From Syntrophaceae bacterium UBA7544 (GTDB taxonomy: Bacteria > Desulfobacterota > Syntrophia > Syntrophales > Smithellaceae), in the NCBI GenBank assembly GCA_002479215.1, contig DLME01000123.1:1-32458 (forward strand): a DNA stretch of 32,458 nt, written 5' to 3'. Under the pieces are notes generated by a model, which had not been told where the DNA came from, searched no databases, and worked only from the letters and a program-made list of their open reading frames with translations. The stretch's first letter is position 1. Each line of letters opens with the position of its first letter. The translations under genes were made by a program, and so were the position numbers. Shown one piece after another: positions 23,118-30,487 of the stretch.

Positions 23118-23291
23118 TCAATCTTGAATAATCGCATCTATATCAGTGGTATTGAATGACCCAGCTGTTTTCCACACCGCAAAACCGCCATCTTGATTTA
23201 CCGCTTTAGAAAAATGAGGACGCCATACCAGTTCATTGACGAGGGTGCATCGTTGAAGGTTCGAAATGGTAATACGTAATTCATTTTCCAC
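23118..23291 (-). CDS. Small ORF of unknown function or gene relic, 57 residues
   Basis: On the minus strand a GTG at 23291 opens a frame reading VENELRITISNLQRCTLVNE and ending FNTTDIDAIIQD at TGA 23120-23118. Composition is protein-like, but the ribosome-binding site (CTCAGG) is weak and no family is recognised, so a decayed gene fragment is equally likely. A perfect inverted repeat, GTTGACT/AGTCAAC (23301-23307/23317-23323), lies just upstream and could be an operator for it. Confidence 0.3.
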   Translation of the reverse strand: MENELRITISNLQRCTLVNELVWRPHFSKAVNQDGGFAVWKTAGSFNTTDIDAIIQD

Positions 23292-23408
23292 CCTGAGGTT
23301 GTTGACTTGTAGATGTAGTCAACATAATCCCTTATTTCCGATTAGCTTGCTCCATACATTGGCCTAAGGCCAAAATAGGACAACTTGTTTTATACGGATT
23401 TCCCGGTA

Positions 23409-25097
23409 TTATGAAAAGCTGTTGGACTGCTCCAAAGCCTGCGCTTCCGGATTCTGTTCATAGAAACAACTGGGTTCGTATATCCAACCTGCAGACAGCC
23501 GCTGTTCTTCCTTCTTCAGTGTAAAATAGGCGAAGCTTCCCAAAAGAGGCGCAAGGAGGCGCGTTTTCCATCCGAACGTGGCATAAATATCCTTCAGTAA
23601 TTTATCTGCCTTATCTTGAAGCGGTTTATTTTGGCGATAAAATTTCCGCATAGCCCATACAGCACCGGCATACATCGAACGAACCGGGGATACCTCCCAG
23701 GCAATACGTTTCCGAACCCGTTTGCTGGGATGATCCTTGTGCATCTGCCATCCATTGAGCAGCACCCTGATCAGGCGAAGCAAGCTGGGGCCATTGGCTT
23801 TATAGTCACATAAAAAAGCATCCAAAAGATATTGTTCTTCCTGTCCGTCTTTAATATATAGATGATGGTAATTAAAGCGGTATTGTCCATGACCATCTGC
23901 ATAGGAGAATTCCGCTTCAGGTAAAAGCGTGCCATCCTGCTTATGCTTTTCATACAGAGGGGTGCCTGGAATGGGTGAATAAAGCATGAATTGGTGAAAA
24001 ACAGTTTCGTGGCTAATGGCATAATCAATGATCGCATCTATATTTTTCGGTCTGTGGTTTTCCAGACCAATAATTGAGGAGCCCAGGACACGGGTACCAT
24101 GAGATTGCAGAAGTTTGACCAGGGCGCGTGTATCTACTCCCTTCAGTTTATCGTAGGCACTTTCTTCCCCTTCCATCCCCATCCAGATCCAGCTGATACC
24201 CAGCCTCACCAATTGATCAATAGTATAGGATTGCACGACCCTGGCGGAGGCGAACACGAAGATGGCCCAGCTTTTATTGTTTTTTTCCATCAGCTCCAGT
24301 AATCTGAGCGCTCTTTTTTTGTGGAGGAGAAAATTTTCATCCAGGACAAAGAAGGAGTGCACCTTGAGTTTTTCTTCTATTTTGCACATGATCGCAAAGA
24401 GTTCATCACCTGTCTCATAAAAATTGATGAAATTGCCTTTACCGCCAAACAACGCCGAAGTAGAACAAAAATTGCAGCCGACGGGACAGCCGACAGAGGG
24501 AATCAGAATAGCCGCAATGCCACCCGGTCGATGGCCCAAACGCACCCCCATCATTCGCCCGCCAAATCCGGAAAGGGTTATGGGGTGTTTGATAGGAGCC
24601 TTGTCATCCTGCCCGAGATAACGCTGAAACCACCGGATACCCTCGCCGCGAACAATAATGTCCGCATCAATAATCTGATCAAGACCTTCTTTGTTGGTGA
24701 TATGCCCGCCGATAACGATCTTGGCTGCGGGCTGATGCTGCCGGATCAATTCGCACATCTTTTTGGCTTTGCCGATGTTCGGGAGAATAGCGCTGATACC
24801 GATAATGTCGTAGGTACGATGGCTGATTTCTTCAATAAAGCCGTCAAGCGTGGGAAAATCCATGAATGTGCAGGGCGCTTCCAGATTAGCTTGAATCATC
24901 ATCAGACCAAAGGAGCGGTGAAACATACGCAGAGAAAATCCGCCTTGAACCCGGGTTACCTGATTTTCATAAAGTTCCATCGGGTTAATCTTCCGGCTTC
25001 CGTATTCGTCATCCTGAGCATATGGTCCAAAGACACTTGTCAGCAGAACACGGGCTTTGGTTCCGAGTGGATGGACTGGTTGCTTGCGATCAATCAT
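23409..25097 (-). CDS. B12-binding-domain radical SAM protein
   Basis: This protein of about 562 residues has an N-terminal cobalamin-binding-like Rossmann domain (YDIIGISAILPNIGKAKKMC, IVIGGHI, ADIIVRGEG) and a radical SAM core with the [4Fe-4S] motif CPVGCNFC (Cys204, Cys208, Cys211), followed by GMEGEESAYDKLKG and YSPIPGTPLYEKH, typical of this group. It would use S-adenosylmethionine, and perhaps cobalamin, for a radical methylation, ring or C-C reaction; related proteins act on lipids such as hopanoids, but the substrate is unknown. The C-terminal ~170 residues are Lys/Arg-rich and family-specific. A GTG at 25106 is in frame, but the ATG at 25097 has AGGGTGA before it. The gene stands alone. 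Confidence 0.9.
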   Translation of the reverse strand: MIDRKQPVHPLGTKARVLLTSVFGPYAQDDEYGSRKINPMELYENQVTRVQGGFSLRMFHRSFGLMMIQANLEAPCTFMDFPTLDGFIEEISHRTYDIIGISAILPNIGKAKKMCELIRQHQPAAKIVIGGHITNKEGLDQIIDADIIVRGEGIRWFQRYLGQDDKAPIKHPITLSGFGGRMMGVRLGHRPGGIAAILIPSVGCPVGCNFCSTSALFGGKGNFINFYETGDELFAIMCKIEEKLKVHSFFVLDENFLLHKKRALRLLELMEKNNKSWAIFVFASARVVQSYTIDQLVRLGISWIWMGMEGEESAYDKLKGVDTRALVKLLQSHGTRVLGSSIIGLENHRPKNIDAIIDYAISHETVFHQFMLYSPIPGTPLYEKHKQDGTLLPEAEFSYADGHGQYRFNYHHLYIKDGQEEQYLLDAFLCDYKANGPSLLRLIRVLLNGWQMHKDHPSKRVRKRIAWEVSPVRSMYAGAVWAMRKFYRQNKPLQDKADKLLKDIYATFGWKTRLLAPLLGSFAYFTLKKEEQRLSAGWIYEPSCFYEQNPEAQALEQSNSFS

Positions 25098-25359
25098 GAT
25101 AATCACCCTATTTATAACTTAACTCCTTGTATATAAATATTATATATCCTCCAGGCAAGTCAATGGAAATTGTCTTATGTAGACTGTATTAAGACGGTTC
25201 AAAATTTATCTATAGGGCTGCTATGCCATGCCTTGCTTAAAATATTAATGTTGAATTTGCCTGTAAAAATAATATAATAGTATATCTTAATATCATTTAA
25301 ATGAAGCGGTAAATAATTTCCTTCAGGAAATAAAAAATATCTATTCTTAGGAATCGGCA

Positions 25360-26775
25360 ATGACTATATGTCCACATTGTGGCTACGAAAGAACGAAAAG
25401 AGATGAAATAATTAATCCGGTGGAATGTCCCAAGTGCGGCATTATTTACGAAAAATGGAAGCCCAGCCCTGTTGTGGAAAAAGAGGAGATCACTAAAAAA
25501 GCAACTGAGCCTGCATCTGGCCAGTCAACCCATACTACCGGATCAAGCCTCGAACGTAAATTGCTTTATATACTTGTAATTGTTGTTGCTATAGCATTGC
25601 TTAATTCTTTTGTAGTTCCTTTTTTAGGGAAAAATATCCGGAAAGAAAAAAATGAAGTAAACATTCCGAGGCTTACGGATTCTTCTACTGAAACAGCGAA
25701 GCAAAATCAACAAAATCACACACAGGAAATCAAGATGCAGGAACGTTCTCCAACCAATATCCAGCAAAAAGAAGAGCTGTCTCTTTCGGAAATTATTAGA
25801 AGAAACAGGTACAGCGTAGTCGTCGTTAAAACGGCAATAGGGATAGGCAGTGGTTTCTTTATCAACGATCAGGGATATATTGTTACCAATAAGCATGTCT
25901 TGTCTGATACCAGTAAGGCAGAAATCAAAACTGCATTGGGCAATGTTTATAAAATAAACGGCATTATCGCGGAAGATCAGGATGGTGATTTGGTAATCGC
26001 TTCTTCGGATGCGCCGGCAAGTGAAGCGTTTCCTGTAATCTTGACCGGAAATCTTCCGGAAGTCGGTGAAAAGATTTTTGTCATTGGCAATCCTTTAGGC
26101 CTGGAGCAGACAGTTTCGGACGGTATTGTCTCTGCGGTACGGAGCAACCAGCAAAAAATAAAATATATTCAGATTACGGCACCTGTATCCCCGGGCAACA
26201 GCGGCGGCCCACTTCTTAATATGCGGGGAGAGGTGATTGGAATTGCCACTTTTCAGTACCGGCAGGGACAAAACTTGAATTTTTGTGTGGCTGCGGAAAG
26301 ATTGATTGATCTAAAAAACGGTACTTTGACTGCGGCAAGTCAGACTACTGACGGGTCGTTTAAAACCTCACAACGACGCGATGTCTATTGTTACGCAGAT
26401 TCCAACGGACAGATTTCTTTTGTTGACTGGAAAACGGGAATGCTGGTTTCGCGCCCGGACGGTTCTTTGGATAGAGGCAAGTTCGAAAAGTGGGTACTCG
26501 AACAGATCGGCGGCAATCCGGAGGCTATTAATCCGGAAAGAGAAGCTCGTGAAGACGTGGAACGCAATCGCGAACAACTTTTTAAAAGTGTTTTTCCCCA
26601 TCATTCAATGAGTGATACTAATTTAACAGCCGCTGAAAAAGATTGGCTGGAGAGAAGGTATAACAGGCATTATGTTGAAGTATACAATAAGGCGATGAGT
26701 CGTCGCAATGAAGCTGTTCGAAAATATAACTTAATGATGCATGAATTCGATAGATTTAACAACGATAGACGCTAA
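25360..26775 (+). CDS. Membrane-anchored trypsin-like serine protease with N-terminal zinc ribbon
   Basis: This 471-residue protein combines three parts. A zinc ribbon (CPHCGYE and CPKCGIIY, residues 4-30) faces the cytoplasm. A single membrane helix follows (about 68-90, LLYILVIVVAIALLNSFVV), then a Gln-rich linker and an HtrA-type protease domain with the triad His179 (VTNKHV), Asp210 (DQDGDLVI) and Ser281 (SPGNSGGPLLN). There is no PDZ domain. Instead there is a C-terminal region of about 135 residues with DVYCYADSNGQISFVDWKTG and a charged helical tail. The protease would work outside the membrane, perhaps with signalling to the zinc ribbon. AGGA (25349-25352) precedes the ATG. No partner gene is adjacent. 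Confidence 0.88.
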   Translation: MTICPHCGYERTKRDEIINPVECPKCGIIYEKWKPSPVVEKEEITKKATEPASGQSTHTTGSSLERKLLYILVIVVAIALLNSFVVPFLGKNIRKEKNEVNIPRLTDSSTETAKQNQQNHTQEIKMQERSPTNIQQKEELSLSEIIRRNRYSVVVVKTAIGIGSGFFINDQGYIVTNKHVLSDTSKAEIKTALGNVYKINGIIAEDQDGDLVIASSDAPASEAFPVILTGNLPEVGEKIFVIGNPLGLEQTVSDGIVSAVRSNQQKIKYIQITAPVSPGNSGGPLLNMRGEVIGIATFQYRQGQNLNFCVAAERLIDLKNGTLTAASQTTDGSFKTSQRRDVYCYADSNGQISFVDWKTGMLVSRPDGSLDRGKFEKWVLEQIGGNPEAINPEREAREDVERNREQLFKSVFPHHSMSDTNLTAAEKDWLERRYNRHYVEVYNKAMSRRNEAVRKYNLMMHEFDRFNNDRR

Positions 26776-26931
26776 ATTAATAAGCGACACAACTCCAAGA
26801 AAAAGCCATTAATATATAAAAATAAAGTACGCAAGGTGCACAATTAATACAGCTTGTCGCAACCGGCTAACAATGTTTCTCTGAAACTGTTTGGAGACGT
26901 CAAAGGAGATCCACCGAAGAGGCCCCCGTTT

Positions 26932-27147
26932 TTAGCCGATGATCATTAGAACTTGATCGGTTTTTACGGAATCGCCTTCTTTAACTTTTATTTCTTTGAT
27001 GGTCCCCTTAACGGGCGTATAGACGGGTATTTCCATTTTCATGGCATCCATAATGACGACCTCGTCGTCTATATTGACCTGATCACCCACGTGAACAACT
27101 ATGCTGGCGATTTTTCCGGTCATGGGTGCTTTTATTTCCGTGCTCAT
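26932..27147 (-). CDS. Stand-alone biotin/lipoyl attachment protein (biotin carboxyl carrier)
   Basis: This 70-residue protein is one biotinyl domain, with the target lysine at about residue 37 in MDAMKMEI, and the two half-barrels TEIKAPMTGKIASIVVHVGD and IPVYTPVKGTIKEIKVKEGD. It would carry carboxybiotin between a carboxylase or decarboxylase and its acceptor. The frame opens at 27177, but the ATG at 27147 is chosen because AAGGAGG stands nine bases before it. Neither a carboxyltransferase, decarboxylase nor biotin ligase is nearby, so its partner enzyme is elsewhere. A link to a biotin-dependent acyl-CoA decarboxylase such as glutaconyl-CoA decarboxylase would suit the metabolism here but is speculative. 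Confidence 0.92.
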   Translation of the reverse strand: MSTEIKAPMTGKIASIVVHVGDQVNIDDEVVIMDAMKMEIPVYTPVKGTIKEIKVKEGDSVKTDQVLMIIG

Positions 27148-27267
27148 TATTATATTCCTCCTTTTTGAGCTGTTCATAAGTGTTGTGCTATTAAAATATA
27201 TTTAAGAAAACCATTTAAAATTCTTCAAAGAAAATATTAATATCTCATATGTACAATGGAGTCAGAA

Positions 27268-27296
27268 TTAATACCTAAATTCCGGCATAAGGTCAA
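27268..27296 (-). promoter_or_regulatory. Promoter for the biotin carrier gene
   Basis: On the minus strand TTGACC (27296-27291) and TATTAA (27273-27268) are separated by 17 bases. Transcription would start about 110 bases before the ATG at 27147, leaving a long AT-rich leader with no structure that I can support. The remainder of 27178-27443 shows nothing else. Confidence 0.55.
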
Positions 27297-27443
27297 TATA
27301 ATTATATTAGATTTTTAAGGTAATGTTTGTTCACATAAATATTTTTATATTAACGCCTTTCTTTGTTCTACACTAATCTGTTGCGAAGCGTTTTTTTTAT
27401 AAAACAGACAAATAAAAGATTTGTAGAAAAAATAACGATTTAT

Positions 27444-28694
27444 TTAATTTTTGGAGCGGTGAAACAATTTCAGGAAAAAAATAGCGCCAAGAATACAAGC
27501 AGCTCCACCGATAAAAATTGTATTGGAGACTCCTATAGCTCTAGCCATGCTTCCTGCCAGCAAAGAGCCAAAAGGCGCTGTGCCCATAAAAGAGACCACG
27601 TAAAAGCTCATCATACGGCCGCGTTTATCATCGTCTACATTGGTTTGTAACCAGGTGTTACTGGAAGCGACCTGCACCATCATGCCGAAACCGGCAATGA
27701 ACGTCATTAATAGGGAAATCCATAAGTAGTTCGATAAAGAAAGTCCAATGAGCCCAATACCGAACAGCAGGGCAGCCAGATTTATTATTTTTCGTAAACC
27801 TTTCACATCCGTTCGTGCAGCAAGATAAAAAGCTCCCATCAATGCTCCTCCACCCAGTGCGGACATTAAAAATCCCAGCGTATGAGGGCCGCCCTGGAGT
27901 ATGTCTTTGGCAAAAGCGGGCATGAGGATGATAAAAGGGACTCCCATTATGCTGGTAAGAGCTACCAGCAAAAGAATGGATTTAATTTTCGTGTCACTAA
28001 AGACATAAGTAAACCCATCTTTTAGTTCTTCGATAACACTGGACTTCTTAAATCCAATTTTCATATTGCTGACATTCATGGCTAATAGAGCCAAAATTAC
28101 AGCAATATAACTTAAACCGTTGATGAGAAAACAAATTCCTTCGCCGACGATAGCAATCAAAACGCCGGCGATGAATGGTCCCAAAAACCTGGCTGCGTTA
28201 AACATGGCGGAATTTAGAGCAATGGCGTTGCTCAGGTCTTTGCGATCATCAATCATATAGACGACAAATGATTGTCTGGTGGGCATATCTATCGCGTTTA
28301 CACAACCAATAAACAAGCTCAATAAAATTATTTGCCAAATAGAAACTACACCGGATAAAACAAGTATTGCCAAAACGATTGCCTGGATCATGGATAGTGT
28401 TTGGGTCATAATGAGCATCCGATACCGATTGAAGCGATCGGACCAAACACCAGCAAAAGGAGAAATAGCAAATGTCGGGATTTGGCTGACGAAGCCGACC
28501 AGCCCTAATAGAAACACCGAGTGAGTCATTTGATAAACTAACCAGCTTACAGCAATTTGCTGCATCCACGTGCCGATGAGAGAAATGAATTGGCCGATGA
28601 AAAAAAGACGATAATTCCGGTATTGCAAAGTGCGGAATATAAATTTAAAATATTTTAGGTTATCAAAAATTATTCCGCTAACATTTGAATCCAT
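27444..28694 (-). CDS. MFS exporter, EntS/MFS_3-type, 12 TM
   Basis: This 416-residue inner-membrane protein opens with TLQYRNYRLFFIGQFISLIG and has the major facilitator motif A region FAGVWSDRFNRYRML, features of the MFS_3 (enterobactin exporter-like) branch. The helical pattern and length fit 12 segments, with a central loop at about residue 205-215 (NMKIGFKKSSVIEELKDG). It probably exports a small organic molecule by proton antiport; the cargo is unknown. The ATG at 28694 has a weak ribosome-binding site. The DedA relic lies 19 bases upstream on the same strand. The nearby RND operon is read in the same direction. Confidence 0.9.
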   Translation of the reverse strand: MDSNVSGIIFDNLKYFKFIFRTLQYRNYRLFFIGQFISLIGTWMQQIAVSWLVYQMTHSVFLLGLVGFVSQIPTFAISPFAGVWSDRFNRYRMLIMTQTLSMIQAIVLAILVLSGVVSIWQIILLSLFIGCVNAIDMPTRQSFVVYMIDDRKDLSNAIALNSAMFNAARFLGPFIAGVLIAIVGEGICFLINGLSYIAVILALLAMNVSNMKIGFKKSSVIEELKDGFTYVFSDTKIKSILLLVALTSIMGVPFIILMPAFAKDILQGGPHTLGFLMSALGGGALMGAFYLAARTDVKGLRKIINLAALLFGIGLIGLSLSNYLWISLLMTFIAGFGMMVQVASSNTWLQTNVDDDKRGRMMSFYVVSFMGTAPFGSLLAGSMARAIGVSNTIFIGGAACILGAIFFLKLFHRSKN

Positions 28695-28712
28695 TCTTTG
28701 CTTTGTAATCCT

Positions 28713-28958
28713 TTATATTTTTTCCTTCAGATACACGATTAAAAATAAAATCAAAACCGACAAGATGATTAAAGGTATGAAAATGCGATTCAAAAAATGA
28801 GCGACAAGATACTATTCGTGGCCCAAGAAGTATCCTAGAAGCAAAAATGTCACCATCCATAAAAAGACTCCAACGTTGGCAAAAAGAGCAAATTGCCTAT
28901 AATGTAAGAATGTTTTGTTATAGTTAAAAGAAGACCATACATATTTTTTATTGGTCAT
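28713..28958 (-). pseudogene. Relic of a DedA-family (SNARE-associated) membrane protein
   Basis: On the minus strand an ATG at 28958 opens a frame reading MTNKKYVWSS... and then RQFALFANVGVFLWMVTFLL followed by LGYFLGHE and an in-frame TAG (28814-28812). The frame continues after the TAG with YLVAHFLNRIFIPLIILSVL to TAA at 28715-28713. The second part of a DedA protein has just this pattern: a hydrophobic segment ending GYFLG and a final membrane helix. The first ~120 residues are absent. The family assignment rests on pattern, so is moderate. The gap 28959-29048 holds nothing else. Confidence 0.5.
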
Positions 28959-29048
28959 CGTGATGATGATTTTTTGGGAAAGACTTATAATACATAAATT
29001 CTAAATTTCTTATTCATATCTCCAGGCATCAATCAGATTTTATAAATT

Positions 29049-30476
29049 TTATTTTTGATTGACACCAGATGCTTCTGACGTACTCCACCCGCCACCCAGA
29101 CCTGTGACGAGTAGGACGGCGGCACTCAGGCGCTGGCCGCTGATAGTGATGGCAGTTCTTTCATTGGTCAGGGCGATAGTTTGGGCGGTAACAACGTTCA
29201 GGTAACTGACCGTTCCGGCCCGATACTGATTGGTTGTCAGAGTGAGGGATTCGTGAGCGGAATTTACCGCCTGATTCTGCATTTGCGCTTCCTCATCAAG
29301 TATGCGCAGGGCGGCCAGGTTGTCTTCAACACCCTGAAATGCTGCCAGAACAGTTTGCCGGTAAAAGGCTACGGTTCCATCGTACGCGGCTATTGCCTGC
29401 TCGGTCTGTGCGCTGCGCGCCCCCGCGTCAAATAAAGTTGCCGCCAGAGCCATCGGTCCGATAGCCCAGAAGAAACTGGGTGATGTAAACAGGCTGGCCA
29501 GCTCTGCGCTTGCATATCCCAATGACCCGGAAAGAGTAAGGTCTGGATAATATGCCGCTTTGGCGACTCCTATTTGAGCATTCGCCGCAGCCATCTTACG
29601 CTCCGCCGAGGCAATATCCGGTCTGCGTTCCAAGAGATCGGAGGGAATGCCCACAGGAATTTTTATTTGCGGCGGAGCAAATGTCACTGGCGGCAGAGAA
29701 AAATCAGCAGGCGGCTTGCCGGTTAAGATGGCAATGGCATGCTCCAGTTGTGCCCGCTGCACACCGACATCGATAGCCTGAGCTTGAGTGGTTTTAAGTT
29801 GGGTTTGGGCTGCGGCGACATCAGCCTTGGCCGCGACACCGGCCTTATATTGGTTTTGAGTAAGCTCCAGAGCTTTTTCATATGCCTTAACCGCTTCCTC
29901 GAGATTTTTCTTTTGAGCATCCAATGTCCGTAATTGAAAATAATTCTGTGCCAGACTTGACTGCATTGATAAACGCATAGCTTGTAAATCAGCAAAAGAT
30001 GCTTCGGCTGAAGCAGTGCTGGATTCCACTTGCCTGCGCACTTTCCCCCATAAATCAACTTCCCAGGCGGCACTGAGAGAAACCTGATTCTGGTCTACCG
30101 TGCTATAGCCTGCACTAGTCGGTCCCGGTAGCGTGCGGGTATAAGCTGCCCCTGCACTGACAGTTGGGAAGTAACTAGCCCGGGCCAGTTGTACCAGCGC
30201 CTGGGCTTGACGATATTGAGATTCCGCCAGGGCAATCGACTGGTTCGATACAGTTACCTGCTCTGCCAGTGAGTTAAGGATAGTATCGCCAAAGGCTTCC
30301 CACCACTTTGTTTTGATTTCCTGATCGCGGGGCAGAGCCTCACGCCATCCTTTCAGTTCCTTGAAAGATGCTGGTACCGGCGCATCGGGGCGTTTATAAT
30401 CCGGTCCGACAGCGCAGCCGGATATCACCAATAATAAAACCGAAAGAAACATTTTACATATTAACATTTTTTTCAT
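29049..30476 (-). CDS. NodT-type RND efflux outer-membrane lipoprotein
   Basis: This 475-residue protein is a TolC-like outer-membrane channel of the OprM/NodT group. The N-terminus is a lipoprotein signal peptide with the lipobox VISGCAVGPDYKRP (Cys21), and GPDY-RP is the family hallmark. The two repeat halves of the OEP domain follow, with long helices (SQYRQAQALVQLARASYFP and NQYRAGTVSYLNVVTAQ, the typical ends of each half). It would complete a tripartite pump with the RND permease encoded 11 bases upstream, exporting drugs or other hydrophobic compounds. The ATG at 30476 is preceded by AAGGAT. A downstream intergenic gap of 354 bases holds the DedA relic. Confidence 0.95.
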   Translation of the reverse strand: MKKMLICKMFLSVLLLVISGCAVGPDYKRPDAPVPASFKELKGWREALPRDQEIKTKWWEAFGDTILNSLAEQVTVSNQSIALAESQYRQAQALVQLARASYFPTVSAGAAYTRTLPGPTSAGYSTVDQNQVSLSAAWEVDLWGKVRRQVESSTASAEASFADLQAMRLSMQSSLAQNYFQLRTLDAQKKNLEEAVKAYEKALELTQNQYKAGVAAKADVAAAQTQLKTTQAQAIDVGVQRAQLEHAIAILTGKPPADFSLPPVTFAPPQIKIPVGIPSDLLERRPDIASAERKMAAANAQIGVAKAAYYPDLTLSGSLGYASAELASLFTSPSFFWAIGPMALAATLFDAGARSAQTEQAIAAYDGTVAFYRQTVLAAFQGVEDNLAALRILDEEAQMQNQAVNSAHESLTLTTNQYRAGTVSYLNVVTAQTIALTNERTAITISGQRLSAAVLLVTGLGGGWSTSEASGVNQK

Positions 30477-30487
30477 AATTATCCTTT

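Noticed and set aside
24321..25136. 271-residue + strand frame opposite the radical SAM gene
   Set aside because: It is antisense to a gene with complete catalytic motifs, and the translation has no recognisable domain.
27268..27443. Possible small RNA or riboswitch in the long leader of the biotin carrier gene
   Set aside because: The leader is AT-rich without convincing pairing or any known riboswitch motif.
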